Source: Ciborinia camelliae (lineage: Eukaryota; Ascomycota; Leotiomycetes; Helotiales; Sclerotiniaceae). Taken from it: a stretch of DNA of 64,000 nucleotides. How positions within the stretch are numbered: the stretch's first letter is position 1; each line of letters begins with the position of its first letter. Location: positions 2,024,677 to 2,088,676 of the forward strand of contig JANPYM010000012.1 in the NCBI GenBank assembly GCA_025890175.1, written 5' to 3'. A program made the translations under genes and the position numbers. This document shows positions 1 through 11,332 of this stretch, in pieces. Under the pieces are notes generated by a model. That model was not told where the DNA came from. It did not search any database and worked only from the letters and a program-made list of their open reading frames with translations.

Positions 1-876
1 ATCTTATCTACTGGAGTTGTCCCCCAAGAAAGATCATCATCGTCGAGGAGACAATGATGGCTGGACTCCCCTCCATTGGGCAGCACAGGCAGGTGACGTG
101 AAAGTTGTTGAAGAGCTTATTGCAGCGGGTGCTAGTTCGGATGCTAAGATAAAAGAATGCATTAAACAATGGACGCCACGACAAATTGCAAGTTACAATG
201 GCCATGGTGAAATTGTGGACTTACTCGAACAAATATCTATCCCCAATGAGGATCTGCCAGAAGCGGGAATGATAGACTGGGGAGTTGGATGCGATGGGTG
301 CTATTGCTATGTAAGTAAACTTAAAAATTATATTTGGATCTTTCCTGATTTGGATCTTTACTAATTTGGATGTACAAGGTTCGCGGCATTCGATATCGCT
401 GCAAATCTTGCGAAGACTTCGACTTTTGTGAGAAATGTAAGCACTCAAGTGATGAGACCCACCCAGGACATGAATTTCAGGAGTTTGGCCCAGAAAAGGA
501 TGATTCTTCAAGCGACGAAGACTCTACTCAGCAAGAGGATGTTACCCACAAGGAAGCCATTCAAGAGATTACCACCGATGATAACGCTACCACATACGAG
601 GATTCCATTCAAAAGGATACCGCCCATGAGAATGTTACCCAAGAGAATACTACACACGAAGAAACCTCACCAGAAATCATCTCAAATAGTGATATCACTC
701 ACGAAGAATCTACGCATGGAGATACCACCGAAAACCCCGTTCAAGAGGACACTACGCCTGGTGATATTTCTGTAGATGCCGACGATTCTCCAAACAAAGA
801 TGTCGAGGGGCCGGTCACAGAAGGAGTGGTGGATTTCATTTCCGTCAATCGTTTAATTTCTACACCAGTCATTTAA
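1..876 (+). CDS. Ankyrin repeat / ZZ-type zinc finger protein, 3' part (5' end outside window)
   Basis: Two exons are visible, <1-310 and 379-876, joined by a 68-nt GTAAGT...CAAG intron (311-378) in phase 0. The reading frame is open to the left edge, so the start lies outside. Exon 1 carries an ankyrin repeat (DGWTPLHWAAQAGDVKVVEE) and part of a second one. The splice rebuilds a ZZ zinc finger: CDGCYC before the intron, then a GIRYRCKSC stretch and an FCEKC pair. Splicing is required, because unspliced translation stops inside the finger. The roughly 130-residue tail is acidic and Thr/His/Glu-rich with loose THEE/TQE repeats, probably disordered. Ankyrin-ZZ combinations are common in fungal signalling and NLR-like proteins and usually mediate protein binding. 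The N-terminal part that would decide the family is not visible. Confidence 0.8.
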
Positions 877-1977
877 TTTCTCTACACAAAGTCAAGTAAC
901 AATATATTACATTCACTTCCCCAACACTACAGACTATCTCCATCATTCTTCCGTCATTCATCCTATTTTCTCTACAAGTAAAAAAACAATCAATTAGGAC
1001 AGTATGACCAAATCAATCAATATATTCAATTTATTCCCCCTCTTATCTTGACACACGAATCATATCGCTCCCTGAAAACTACTAGGCTAGGCTAGTACTA
1101 GATATCAAGTTCTCCCCCACAACCCCTCCACATTTATAAACACAATCCCTAAAGAAAGACTCGAACTAGTAGACCAATATCCCCGAGGTCCTTTCCATCC
1201 AAGCCTAAACTCCAGAGCCCTCTCATCTAATCACATGACCTCTTTCCCCTCTCCTCGCGTCCACATCACATCACATCACATCACATGATAATCAAAAACG
1301 TAATATCATACAGAATCCGATATCTCTCATCTCCCCTATCTCCTTCATCTCCTTCACATCATATTTTTTCCATTCACATATACCCGAAAAAAAAAATGAA
1401 AAAGTGGTTTCGAGAAGAGGGAAAACACTCACGTGGTCGGTAACACGAGTTTCAACCCCTGGAAGAGCGTGGAAGGGATCCATAGAGCTTGAATCGTATA
1501 TTTTCAGATCAAGTATGCTATTAATAGCGGTATAGAAGCTTTTGGAGGGGGAGGGGGATGGGGGATGCGGGCGTAAGAGACTCGGTGGAGCCTCCCGCGC
1601 TCTTTTATGCCTGAAATGAAGTGGAAGGATTTCGAAGTGTGTTATGTCATGGGATGTGATATGATATGATATAATTCCCCTAGAACAATTCGAATCTGAA
1701 TTTTCTAGTCAGGTTATCATGTTATCATGTGAGTTGGAGATACGATATCCTATTATCACGATATCATATCACATTATCACAATATCACCTTCTATGAGGG
1801 GGGAGAGATGGAGAGAGAGAGAGAGAGCATGTAAGTAAAGGAGTAAAGGATTAAAGGTGTAATCATTATATCATTAAAAAGTACGGTAACTACAAGTTAC
1901 CCTAGTACATATCCATCAAATAGCCTCACCCATCCCCCAAACCCTCTCTACGAATCCACGAATCCACCCACCAACCA
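877..1977. other. Intergenic, 1.1 kb
   Basis: The convergent 3' flanks of the ankyrin/ZZ gene and the sedolisin gene meet here. I see an (ATCAC)n microsatellite at about 1261-1287, a GA-rich tract at 1801-1832, and repeated GATATC/ATATCAC words at 1740-1790. A possible short first exon lies on the minus strand at 1433-1483 (see findings). No further gene is supported. Confidence 0.5.
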
Positions 1978-4016
1978 TTAATGAGCCCCGACCAACTTCA
2001 GCAACTCCGGGAAGTTCGGGGTACCGAAACCCGTCGCGGCATCCCAGCCCTCGGTAACCGGGAATCCGGATGTCTCACAGCCGACCGAGCTACCGCTCAA
2101 GATATCCGTGAAGCCCTTGTGTCCCACGGAATACAACCAGGGGTTGAGGAAACCGAGCGCCGGTTTGCCCTTGGCGATGAGAGCGTCGTTGACGAGAGAG
2201 ATGATGCCCGACATCAAGGGGGTCGAAGCCGAAGTGCCCGAGATGACTCCGTAGGTTTGGTTCCAGACGTAGGCGAAGTAGGAACCTTGGGCCGAGATAT
2301 CGGGATAGGCGCGACCGGCTGGAGGTGTGTTAGTATGGTTTATGAGATGATAGGAGGTATTATTCCGGGACGAGGAGAGAAAAGAGATACATACTTTGGT
2401 TGTAAAGTCCATCGTAGGTTCCATTGAGATTCTTAATATAAGCAGAAACGATCTTGTCTTGGTAAGAGGGTCTAGCAAAATAATTACTGAACCCAGCACC
2501 AGTAGACCATCCACCGTGGTAGGCGCCATTGATAGGATCAATACCCGTAGAACGGTAAGCAGCGACTTCTGGTTCAAAGAACTTGGTGGCGCCAACGGAA
2601 GTAACGTATGGACAACTGGTTGGGAATTCCGGATTGAACATTGTGGTGTTCTTTCCATCATTGGAGATACAAGTACCATTACCTCCTACTCCAGAATCTC
2701 CACTGGAGAAAAGGACGGAGATACCTCGAGCACCGAGTTGAGCGAGTTGTTCGCAAACGCGCTTGGCGTAGTATTCGGGGACGGTTTGTTCTTCGTCGCC
2801 GTAGGATGTGCTGATAACTTGGGGGATTGCTGAGTCGGGTTGTGCGAGGATGTAGTTCAACCAATCGGCATATGGTTCGTTGGTGTTGGTATCCGTACCA
2901 ATTGAGGCATTGAAAGGTGGCTGTCCACCAGTTGAGTAGGCGGTAATTGGGGTGGGGTAACTGATTCCAGAAATGGCTGCGAGATCAAGGTTGGCCTCCT
3001 TACCGGTACTATCTGCCAGTTGCTCCGCGGTAAGGGTGGTATTTTGAACCGGTCCACCATTGATTGACACGTATTCGAATTCATATGCTATTGCTACAGC
3101 CTCTGGACGGTACTTCAGTAAGAACAATGCATCATCTGCTCGAATTGGAACTTCTCCGAGGAAATTGTTGAATCCAATCTTGTTCTTGCCAGCGGATCTT
3201 GGTTTGTAATCTCCAGTTCCATAGAGAGCTTGGAAACATTTAGGTGATACTGCAGCGACATCACATACTTCCGCGAGTGTGGCATTTGATGGTGGAGTAT
3301 ATCCAGATGGAGTGTGACCTGCACTAAGTTGACCTTCAATGATGTTGTTGTGTCTTGGCATGATTTTTGACTCTCGTGGGTTATAGCTAGATCTTGGTGC
3401 AGCACGCATGAATGAAGTTGTTGGTTGGATAGCATCAATATGCCTGTGAAGATGCATGGGAAGTGACCAATTTGGAGTACGAATAATTTGACCACCTGCC
3501 TCGTGCTCGTAGATGTGATATTCGGTATTGAGCAAACGCTCAGCATCCTTGACTGGTATGGCGAGATGAATCCAATCTTTGGCGCTACTGTAGGTGAGCC
3601 TTGAAGCATCAATTCCATTGTCATGAAGCCATTCGTGAGTGGAATCGAGAGTTTGAGATGATGGGCGAACCAATTCATTGACTTCAGCAGCGGTCAAATG
3701 GTTACCGTATTTTTTATGGGAAGGATCGGAGACTGTTGCAGATATATCAGTTTCAGTTTATCTTAATGCAATGGTTCGAGAGATGCTCACCTTGATACAA
3801 TTGTCGCTCAAGTTCATCGAATTGACTCTGCTTCAATGCGATATTCAAATTAATGATACCATCAGAAGGAGCACGAGCTACTCTCTTCCATTGTCTAGGA
3901 ACGTGATGTCTTTCCTTAACTGCGTAGTTAGTTCTCGAGCGAACAACTGCACCCGCAAGAGCTGTTTGAGCAGCCAAAGCTGTAGAAATGAGAACCGAAA
4001 ACCCAACCATGATCAC
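1978..4016 (-). CDS. Secreted tripeptidyl-peptidase-like sedolisin (S53 family serine-carboxyl protease)
   Basis: Exons on the minus strand are 4016-3791, 3732-2395 and 2318-1978, giving 634 residues. Introns are 58 and 76 nt with GTGAGC...CAG and GTATGT...CAG borders, both phase 1; splicing restores VSDPSHKKYG and YNQTGRAYPD. The protein begins with a hydrophobic signal peptide (MIMVGFSVLISTALAAQ). A pro-kumamolisin activation domain follows, then the catalytic domain. The sedolisin triad is visible: Glu321 and Asp325 in KEANLD, oxyanion Asp421 in SSGDSG, and Ser551 in SGTSAS. The C-terminal DAATGFGTPNF is the usual calcium-site end. Length matches fungal Sed/Tpp enzymes, which are secreted at acid pH and release tripeptides from protein N termini. 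The next codon ATG (4010) is an alternative start. All catalytic residues are intact, so it should be active. Confidence 0.95.
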
Positions 4017-6294
4017 AGCTTCAAATAATGATGATGTGAATTGAGAATGAGTAGGATGATAGGAGGATGAATATCAAGAATATGAAAACTGGGGGAATTT
4101 GTAGTAGAAGTAAACTCTGGAGTCTCCATTAATAAGCTTTCCATCTCCTAGTACAGTCTGGTACCTCGAACGGTCGAATCCCCGCATGTTGACTTAGCTG
4201 CAGCTGTCAATGTAACTTTACCTCGAGTTCGTTACCTTGAGTGAATCCCAAATAGGAAGGTGAATATATGTTATACGACCTCACGATAAGACGTAAATTA
4301 ATTATTCATTATTGTGTAATAATGAAAGTCGTGGAAATGTTAAGATGAAGCACCTGGGCAAGTCAAGGATGACCTCGGAAGGGATTGCAATAATAGGAGA
4401 AGATTACAGAAAATCTATTAGTTTCGATGGAAGGGGATGTCGATTCAAGATCTAAACTGGGACTGCTTATAAGCAAGGTCCTGAGCTAATACTACGCTAG
4501 TCTAGTCCCTATGTGACCTGATAAATCCACCCCTGTTACTATTACCTAGGGAGGTATAAATTTATAAAGCTTTTCCCAAATTTCCATGGTCTTGGGGAAA
4601 AGTGAATGAAATCTATGGATGCTGACTAGTAAGGGACCTCCCTCGTGAATGTGTTGTGATGGGATGAGATGGGATGGGGATCCTTATCCGAGCGGTCCGA
4701 GCTCGATGGCTGACTGGTTGACGGGCTGACGGAGGACGGAGCATTACCAAATAGGAAGGTGGGGTCAGGGATGTGAGTTGTCATCCATCATAAATTCATG
4801 ATAAATCCATGATACCATCATCAATCCCGTTATTTGATAAGATTTTATACCTCCTCAATTGATAAAAGTAGGTCATATGATTGGTCAATCGTTAGAAATC
4901 CCCTGAGTCTGGTCACTTGTGTTGCTTGGGACCTTAAAACATCCATCGAAGATTCGAAGGATCCCAACCCAAGCCACTTTTCGTACCTGGCAACTTGGCA
5001 AGCCAGTCTAGTCAGGTCGATGCAACTCTGGATTTCCCATGAAGATGGGTTGAACTTGTGGGTGGTACTTCCATGTGGCGAAGAAGGGTGATTGGATAAC
5101 TTTTAAGTTATAAGAGGGTCGAATTCGGAAGGAGTTCCGGTGGACAATGTAAATGTAGGTAATATATACATAGTGCATACCTGAATACCTAATAATATGT
5201 GATATGGCGTGATGATATCTTGTAAGATTCGTAAAATTACCTACCAAGAACTTGTTGTCGGTGTCTCCAGTCGAGCTGTCGAAGATACTGTATCCACCAA
5301 GGCATTCCAATTTTCCAATGGTATCTATCACCAGTCCGGTTCTTGATTAAACCATATCTATATTACCGTTCCCGAGGGCCAAATCCCAGGTCGTTCTGGA
5401 ATGTGATAATCGATGACCCTGACCCACTCGATATTTCAACCAAGATAGCTGGAGAACTTAGAAGTGATCCTTCGGAAGGTCGCATCTCTTTGCAGACCTT
5501 CAATACTATACGCAGTAAGCAGAGCAGATTCTTGCATGATGTATCTCCCAGCCTCTATAAAATGAGCGAGCGGATCCAACTGTTAATCTTCGGCGATCAA
5601 TAAAGTATACTGCTCTAGGAACTCTACCTGATAACCCTATTCATGAAATGAGATATGTGAGTATGAATGCTTTATCGATACCAAAATTATTGAACATGGT
5701 GAGAAGTGGAGTTCTTAGGAGATGGATGGATAAGAGATAGTCCAGATGATACTAGCCACCGGGAATCGGCAGAACCTTATTCTGCCCGAAAACCTCACGT
5801 GAGCGGTGAAAGAATCACAGATTTTATTTTGTTGCACGTCTGAAAATTCTTTCATTTTTATTAAGATGAATCTTCCCAATTGGGACCAAAACTTTGGAAA
5901 GTTACATCGACTGGGAATAAGGGACACTTCTAGATCCTTATTTCCGGAGTCTTCAATTTTTTTTTTTTTTTTTTTTAAAGAACTTTACCTCACCGCCTTT
6001 GCAGATTGGGTGTGGCGGGTGGCAGAACAAATTTGAACGATCGCAATGGCAGGAAAAGGGGCGGTAAGGTTGACTTTTGGGCAATTTCCTAGGTAGGTAG
6101 GTACCTATGCTTCGATGTTGGAAAGTTTGAACTTTTCGTGATTGCAAAAACAATCCCTTGATCGTATAAGAAGTATCCCCTTGGACTTTGTGATACAGTG
6201 CGACTGCATATCATTTGAAGCTCACTCACAGACACTTCTGACCAACAGTCTTCAAAAGATTCATGGTATTTCGCATCTTTAACGAACGTTCGCA
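4017..6294. other. Intergenic, 2.3 kb
   Basis: Promoter side of the sedolisin gene. There is a T-tract at about 5957-5976 and several short open frames (for example 4834-5091 and 5343-5603) that have no domain, no splice support and no convincing start context. I see no gene here. Confidence 0.5.
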
Positions 6295-6973
6295 ATGTTT
6301 CTCAAGAACACTCAGCACCCGGTAGTGGGTCCAAGAGTGGACAGAACTGTCTCTCGCTCATGGAAGTCTCCAGTTGACGAGTCAAAGCACCTGATTGGTA
6401 GTCTTTCAATCATCTGAATGCTCTTAAGCCGTTCGACCATCTCTTCAAGTGTGCCTCGAGAGGAATGTGCAGAGAATAGTGAAGAGGGATTCCTATGTGA
6501 TAGTGAGAACCAGGAAGATGGTACCGGTGATGAATCTGTATTAAATGAAAGCAAGGAACGGAATCGTCGATACAATGATCATTTTTGCTTAAGTTTTGGG
6601 GTTAAACCTGGGAGGTGGATGAGAAAGAGGAGGTTAAGAAAGCTTTTGAGGGGTATGATGAATTAGATGCAGATGCAGATGTGGAAGAAAAACAAGAATA
6701 TGAGGAGAATAGTGTTATTCATGAGTCGATAGAATATGCGATAGCAATGTCTAGTGACAATGAAGGCGCACTTGGATACGAATTTTTTCTGAAAACGTGC
6801 CGCGTGTCTAATGACTCGGGTGCTTATGAATAGACTGAAGAGGCAATGGATACTCGAGTAAGGAGGAGGCGGAGGTCTATGATTCTCCTGCTGGGGAAAT
6901 GGCAGAGAGTTCGGTTGACGAGGATGCTATGGAGGAATCAAATAGTATTGCTGATATCGAATCGGCAGAGTAA
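6295..6973 (+). pseudogene. Decayed acidic-protein gene at the edge of the module cluster
   Basis: A frame opens with ATG at 6295, is broken by TGA at 6415-6417, and continues in frame to about 6602 with an acidic, Ser/Glu-rich composition. It is then replaced by another frame (6606-6833) encoding EVDEKEEVKKAFEGYDELDA and similar acidic sequence. A third frame carries on to a TAA at 6971-6973. No intron with good borders explains the frame changes. The KKAFEGYDELDAD segment resembles YKAFDGMDEDDES in the acidic linker of the gene at 21270-22430. It may therefore be a broken relative of that gene, but no copy of the shared module is visible in it. It could also be a real gene with introns I have missed. 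Confidence 0.35.
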
Positions 6974-7437
6974 CTTGGTTTCAAGATGTATGGGATTGGG
7001 ATTGTGGATGATTCGAGTGATCATGGAGATATTGATGGTTTGGGACGGATATTCATTGGATTTGATAACAATTGAATTTCCATCAGGGAATTCTTGCAAT
7101 ATGGTATTTGAGTAGTTGGTCGAGGGAATTGGGTGATTGGAGAGTGAAGGTTGGTTCCGAAATGCCAGGATGCACAGAATTACCCGAGGGATAGATTGAT
7201 TAAGTCAACTGAATCCAGTTGAAATCCTCCAGGGAATTTAGGCTGAGAAATTTCCAATCATAAAGTGAATCAAATCCAAATTGCAAAAGTTTGGAATTTT
7301 CATCGAGTGATGTTTTAATTCAGCAAAAATGCTTAATAACTAAATGGCCAAGTGCAAACTAAGTACCTAGGACCTAATAAGTTGGAAGGGAAAATAAATA
7401 CTAATAAGCAGAGTGATCAAACTCATCTACCGAACAA
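6974..7437. other. Intergenic, 0.46 kb
   Basis: Short AT-rich spacer holding the 3' side of the minus-strand gene that follows. No feature recognised. Confidence 0.4.
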
Positions 7438-8082
7438 TTACCAACGGTAGTTGTCGCAATTATGATAGCACTCGACACAGTCTTCTGCACCCACATTGCT
7501 ATTGTCATTACCACGATTCTCTCCCTCTCCAGTATTATTCTGGCAACCGGCTTCATGCGCATATCCATCTCCATTATTAATAGGCACACCTCCATGATTT
7601 CCACCCGAACCCCTAACCTCTTCGCCACCCGGAACAATAGTCATTAGTTCATAGGTTTCACGGGCACGAGGATCATGGTCAAGAACAACAAGATCATCCA
7701 GCATACCCGAAAATTCCTCTCCCTCATCCGCATCATTCATAATACCAGAAGATGAGCCAACACTCTCCTCACCATCGTTCTTCTTTCGTCCCGATTCTTC
7801 GCCGCCATCCTGTCCTTGATCTTCTTGTGCCGTCTCCCATCTATCGACGCTTTCCTCGCGGCCAGCTATCTCATCCTCTCTCATCCCATCAATCATCTCC
7901 CAAGCTCGCGTGATTGGCTCATTCTCATATGTGCTCAGTCCCTGCGCCTCCATAAATTCTTTCATGTTTTTGAATCCCGCATTCGTGAGTATTCGAGAGA
8001 TGGATAGCGATTGGTGGATATTGTTCGGGTGGTATGGGGTTGGATTTGATGGTCGGAAAAGACTGCCGATTGGCGATGACAT
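7438..8082 (-). CDS. Small acidic protein with one copy of the FMxxHGL module (cluster member 1)
   Basis: Single-exon ORF of 214 residues, ATG at 8082 in a CAAAATGTC context. Residues 30-70 form the shared module: GFKNMKEFMEAQGL, an acidic turn, then AWEMIDGMRED. The rest is low complexity: an acidic Glu/Gln/Gly-rich middle and a Gly/Asn-rich C terminus ending in a small Cys/Tyr patch (CVECYHNCDNYRW). There is no signal peptide or membrane segment. It is the only member of the cluster on the minus strand, divergent from the gene at 9192. I do not recognise a described family; the module is probably two helices separated by a turn. Confidence 0.7.
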   Translation of the reverse strand: MSSPIGSLFRPSNPTPYHPNNIHQSLSISRILTNAGFKNMKEFMEAQGLSTYENEPITRAWEMIDGMREDEIAGREESVDRWETAQEDQGQDGGEESGRKKNDGEESVGSSSGIMNDADEGEEFSGMLDDLVVLDHDPRARETYELMTIVPGGEEVRGSGGNHGGVPINNGDGYAHEAGCQNNTGEGENRGNDNSNVGAEDCVECYHNCDNYRW

Positions 8083-9191
8083 TTTGAAGTAGAGCGTGGT
8101 GTTTGAGGAGATGTTTGGATTAGTGGTATGATTTGAGTTGGGTATGTATTGTTCAGATTCGGGAATCTGGAGAATAGTATCAGTACGTAGGAGAAACTTG
8201 TAATTATGATTGTGTTATGTGTTATAAAGAGTTGGTGGAGGGTAAAGTGGTTGAGAGGTGGTGGTTGTGTACAATAGATGTTGGTGTGTGGGTATTTGTG
8301 ATCATGCTAGTGCATGTTTGGATAAATTAGACGGGAAAAAAAGAGAACTAGCTAAGAGAGAGAAGCCCTTGTATAAAAGAGTAGGCCAATACGGGAGAGA
8401 TGTATATAGGTATGTATACCACATGACTGAATGCCTTAGAGACATGCCACTATCACTACAGCAACATTAGTGATGAAACAGACAGTTATGGACAGCAGCT
8501 AGGGTGTTGCATGGGTACTGATGCCGTACTATGAGTGAGGGACAGAAACTGTGTTGAAAAAAAACACAAGGCATACTTGAGTAGAAAGTGACTTTGTCGA
8601 ATCTGCGGAGACATATATCAGTATAATAAATAGCTTTCGGACAAAACACGCTCAAAACATAGGTATTAGGTTCTATTGCATCTTTGGAAACGGACCTATA
8701 CTCTCTAGTCTTCTACCAAACGGCTACTTACTACTCGGTAGGTAGCTTTTAAGAGATTCCAGTAGCGAGTAAAGATCAGATAACAATCTGTCAAATTGTT
8801 GCAGATACGCAACAAAAGTTTCTTGACCAATTAGATTAAAAGAAAATGGAAAGTGAATTCAGCCTCTGGTCAAGTTGAATTCAATACTGCAGACTGTCAT
8901 ACGGTCGCAGTAACAAGGGTTGTTTTATCAAGTCACCTAAAGCACTGGTCTGCCGCAGAATTAGCTTAGGATCTTACCTATAAGTAGTCAAAATTTTGAT
9001 CTTCAATCCAAATCCCTCTTTCACGAAACACAAGGATCCATCAACTTTCAACTTCAACGCGACCAAACTTTTACACAGTTCTGAAGGGCCGGTTTAGTCT
9101 TTTTCTCCAAAGCTTTCGTCTCGGCTTCTGTTCTCTTGTCTCTTAAATCCAAACACGATAAAATCTGAGCCGGGGGATCGCAACCATCATC
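8083..9191. promoter_or_regulatory. 1.1-kb divergent intergenic region between cluster members 1 and 2
   Basis: Both flanking genes point away from this segment, so it must contain both promoters. A pyrimidine-rich run at 9098-9150 directly precedes the ATG at 9192, as often seen at fungal transcription starts. No factor site can be assigned with confidence. Confidence 0.4.
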
Positions 9192-9911
9192 ATGCAACAA
9201 ATCGACATGGCATCAACCATGGAGGAACATCCAAGCCAGAGTCTCCCTGTGAGGTTCGCCGATTTAAAAATGAATCACACGGAAACTTTCACGGAATTTC
9301 TTGATAAATTCAAGACCCTCGCCATTCGAGAGAAAATTCCGCAAATCTCTTGGGCTAACCAGCTTAGCCAAAAAGTCATTCCCGATCTATTCGCCGGCGT
9401 ATTGCCTTGGGATCATCTGTATTTCGGCTTTGACCAGTATTGCAATAAATTGCAGATGCGTTATATTGAGATACTCCGTCGCAAGTTGATTGCCAAGAAC
9501 GAAGCTCCTCCCCAAACACCCATAACGAAAGTTGATAAGTCGGACTTGGCTATCATCAGAGACGAAGGTTTCGACAATATGAAACACTTCATGGACTCTT
9601 ATGGTCTCAAACCCGGTAACTACGAAGAATTTGAGGCGGCGAAACAAATCATCAATAACATGCGACATTACAACCAATTTCACCGAAAACAAACCCCCAG
9701 CGTTTCTAGTTCTCTCTCGGATTACAAATCGACTGATCCGAGTGGTATTGTCAATGGGGATGTCGGCTCTGCCCGCGAGATCAAGAGAGATACGAATGAA
9801 GCACCAAGTTCAGACACAAATCAGCCATTCCTGGTCGCAAAGTACGGTCATCCGTTTGGCTATAATCCTTATTACAATAGCTTCATGAGTTCGTTCCAGT
9901 ATAGTAGTTGA
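9192..9911 (+). CDS. Gag-like N-terminal domain fused to one FMxxHGL module (cluster member 2)
   Basis: Single exon, 239 residues, ATG at 9192. Residues 30-100 have the spacing of a retrotransposon Gag capsid-like domain: FTEFLDKFKTLA, a Trp at 54, L/I-rich helices, then a QYCNKL segment. Residues 119-161 are the shared module: GFDNMKHFMDSYGL, then AAKQIINNMRHYN. A Ser/Thr-rich tail and a Tyr/Asn/Pro-rich end follow. The N-terminal domain resembles that of the next gene (11333-12172), which lacks the module. This suggests domain shuffling within the locus. Function is unknown; the Gag resemblance is by pattern only. Confidence 0.7.
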   Translation: MQQIDMASTMEEHPSQSLPVRFADLKMNHTETFTEFLDKFKTLAIREKIPQISWANQLSQKVIPDLFAGVLPWDHLYFGFDQYCNKLQMRYIEILRRKLIAKNEAPPQTPITKVDKSDLAIIRDEGFDNMKHFMDSYGLKPGNYEEFEAAKQIINNMRHYNQFHRKQTPSVSSSLSDYKSTDPSGIVNGDVGSAREIKRDTNEAPSSDTNQPFLVAKYGHPFGYNPYYNSFMSSFQYSS

Positions 9912-11332
9912 ACCGCGTATCAATTGCGGGAACGCTCCACGCAGGCTCCGTCACCGAACTCAGTCTAGGAGATGGCAAATTTGAGGGGCGGTTTTTGGTC
10001 GGATAGATAGTTAAGCAGCTTTGGTGGCACGGTATAAGAATTTGTGAGAATGGAAAGGTACAATGGGAATAGGAATGGTGGATATGATGCAAACTTGATC
10101 GACGATTAACGGATTTCCTAATCTGGCGTTTTGGCCGATGTGTGCTGGTTGTGCCTTGAGGACTTGACAGAGCCTCAAGAGATATTGATCGAGGAAAGGT
10201 GCTGGTATTACTTGAGCTCAGATGTAGATCTAGATCTAGGAGCCAAATATAAATAAACAACTCAATTAATCAAACAAATATCGTTCAGTAATATATTCAT
10301 ACATATTCCATGTGAAAATTCGTACATTGATCTCATCTACAACCAAAATCCATTCCTCAATTAGTCATGATAGCTCGCTAGTCAACTCCAACTCCCAGAT
10401 AGCATTTGCTGTCATTATCCACCGTCTGAAATTGATGAAGGCCTAGAAACGTGTTTCTTGATGCTTCTGCATCATTTGGAATAGGTAATACTTTGCTGGA
10501 AATCAACCGGTAGCTTTCCCCACACTGCAAAAAGTACCTCCTGCTAATTCAGCCAACGACTCGAACGGCTTTGAAATCATCGAGCTATTGAGTTTGTCCA
10601 GATTTCCCTATAGGCATAGACCAAGTTGGAACCCCTATCTGGTAAGCTTTAAACATTGGGTTTAAACTGGTTGAGGGTGTTTTTAATGACTTTGGGGTGT
10701 TTGAACCACGTAATTTGGATTAAAGAGGTGTGTGGGTAGTCAGTGGGTACTAGCCTATTGGTATGAGTCGTAGATCTTTTGATTGTGACAGCAATACGTT
10801 TGGCCTGACTGGGAAGGAATTTGAGAGTAAGAATCATGGCTGAAATGAAACTGCTATATTTTGCCAGATGTTGAAGGCATATAAAACACCATAAGTCATG
10901 AGTAATTGAGGGCAGAAACGACCGAGACCCGAGCAATTGCGCAGTTTGTGTACAAGAACAAATGAGAGGTTAGAACAATGCAGATAAGTCAATCAAGCAT
11001 AAATAGAAACTTAAATTAATTGGGAATTATAAATAAATTAGGGTGCAAAGATTATTTTTCGCAATAGAAGTTGAAGTCAAAGTTCCAACCAAGGTGGTTT
11101 ACAAATGAAGAAGTGACAACCGTATCACATTGCATTTGATGCAAGTGCCATGGCTATTTCGATGAAGATATCTTTGGAAGTCAAATTAAGAGATGTGTAC
11201 CTTCTTTATTCTGTATACTTAACTTGAGCGTCCTAAATCTATGATCCTCATTGAAAAATCTCCTCTGGTTCAAACCCTACCTTCACCTTTACAACATCTT
11301 TACCTCAAACATTACTAGACTTCCAATCCAAT
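9912..11332. other. Intergenic, 1.4 kb
   Basis: AT-rich spacer with several short open frames (for example 10649-10936 on minus) that lack any recognisable motif or start context. It includes the promoter of the gene at 11333; a CT-rich tract lies at 11265-11330. Confidence 0.4.

Noticed and set aside
2360..2833. Plus-strand open frames inside the sedolisin gene
   Set aside because: They overlap the well-supported protease exons antisense and show no motif or start context.
9883..10260. 125-codon minus ORF downstream of the gag-like module gene
   Set aside because: Low-complexity, overlaps the end of a better gene, no motif.
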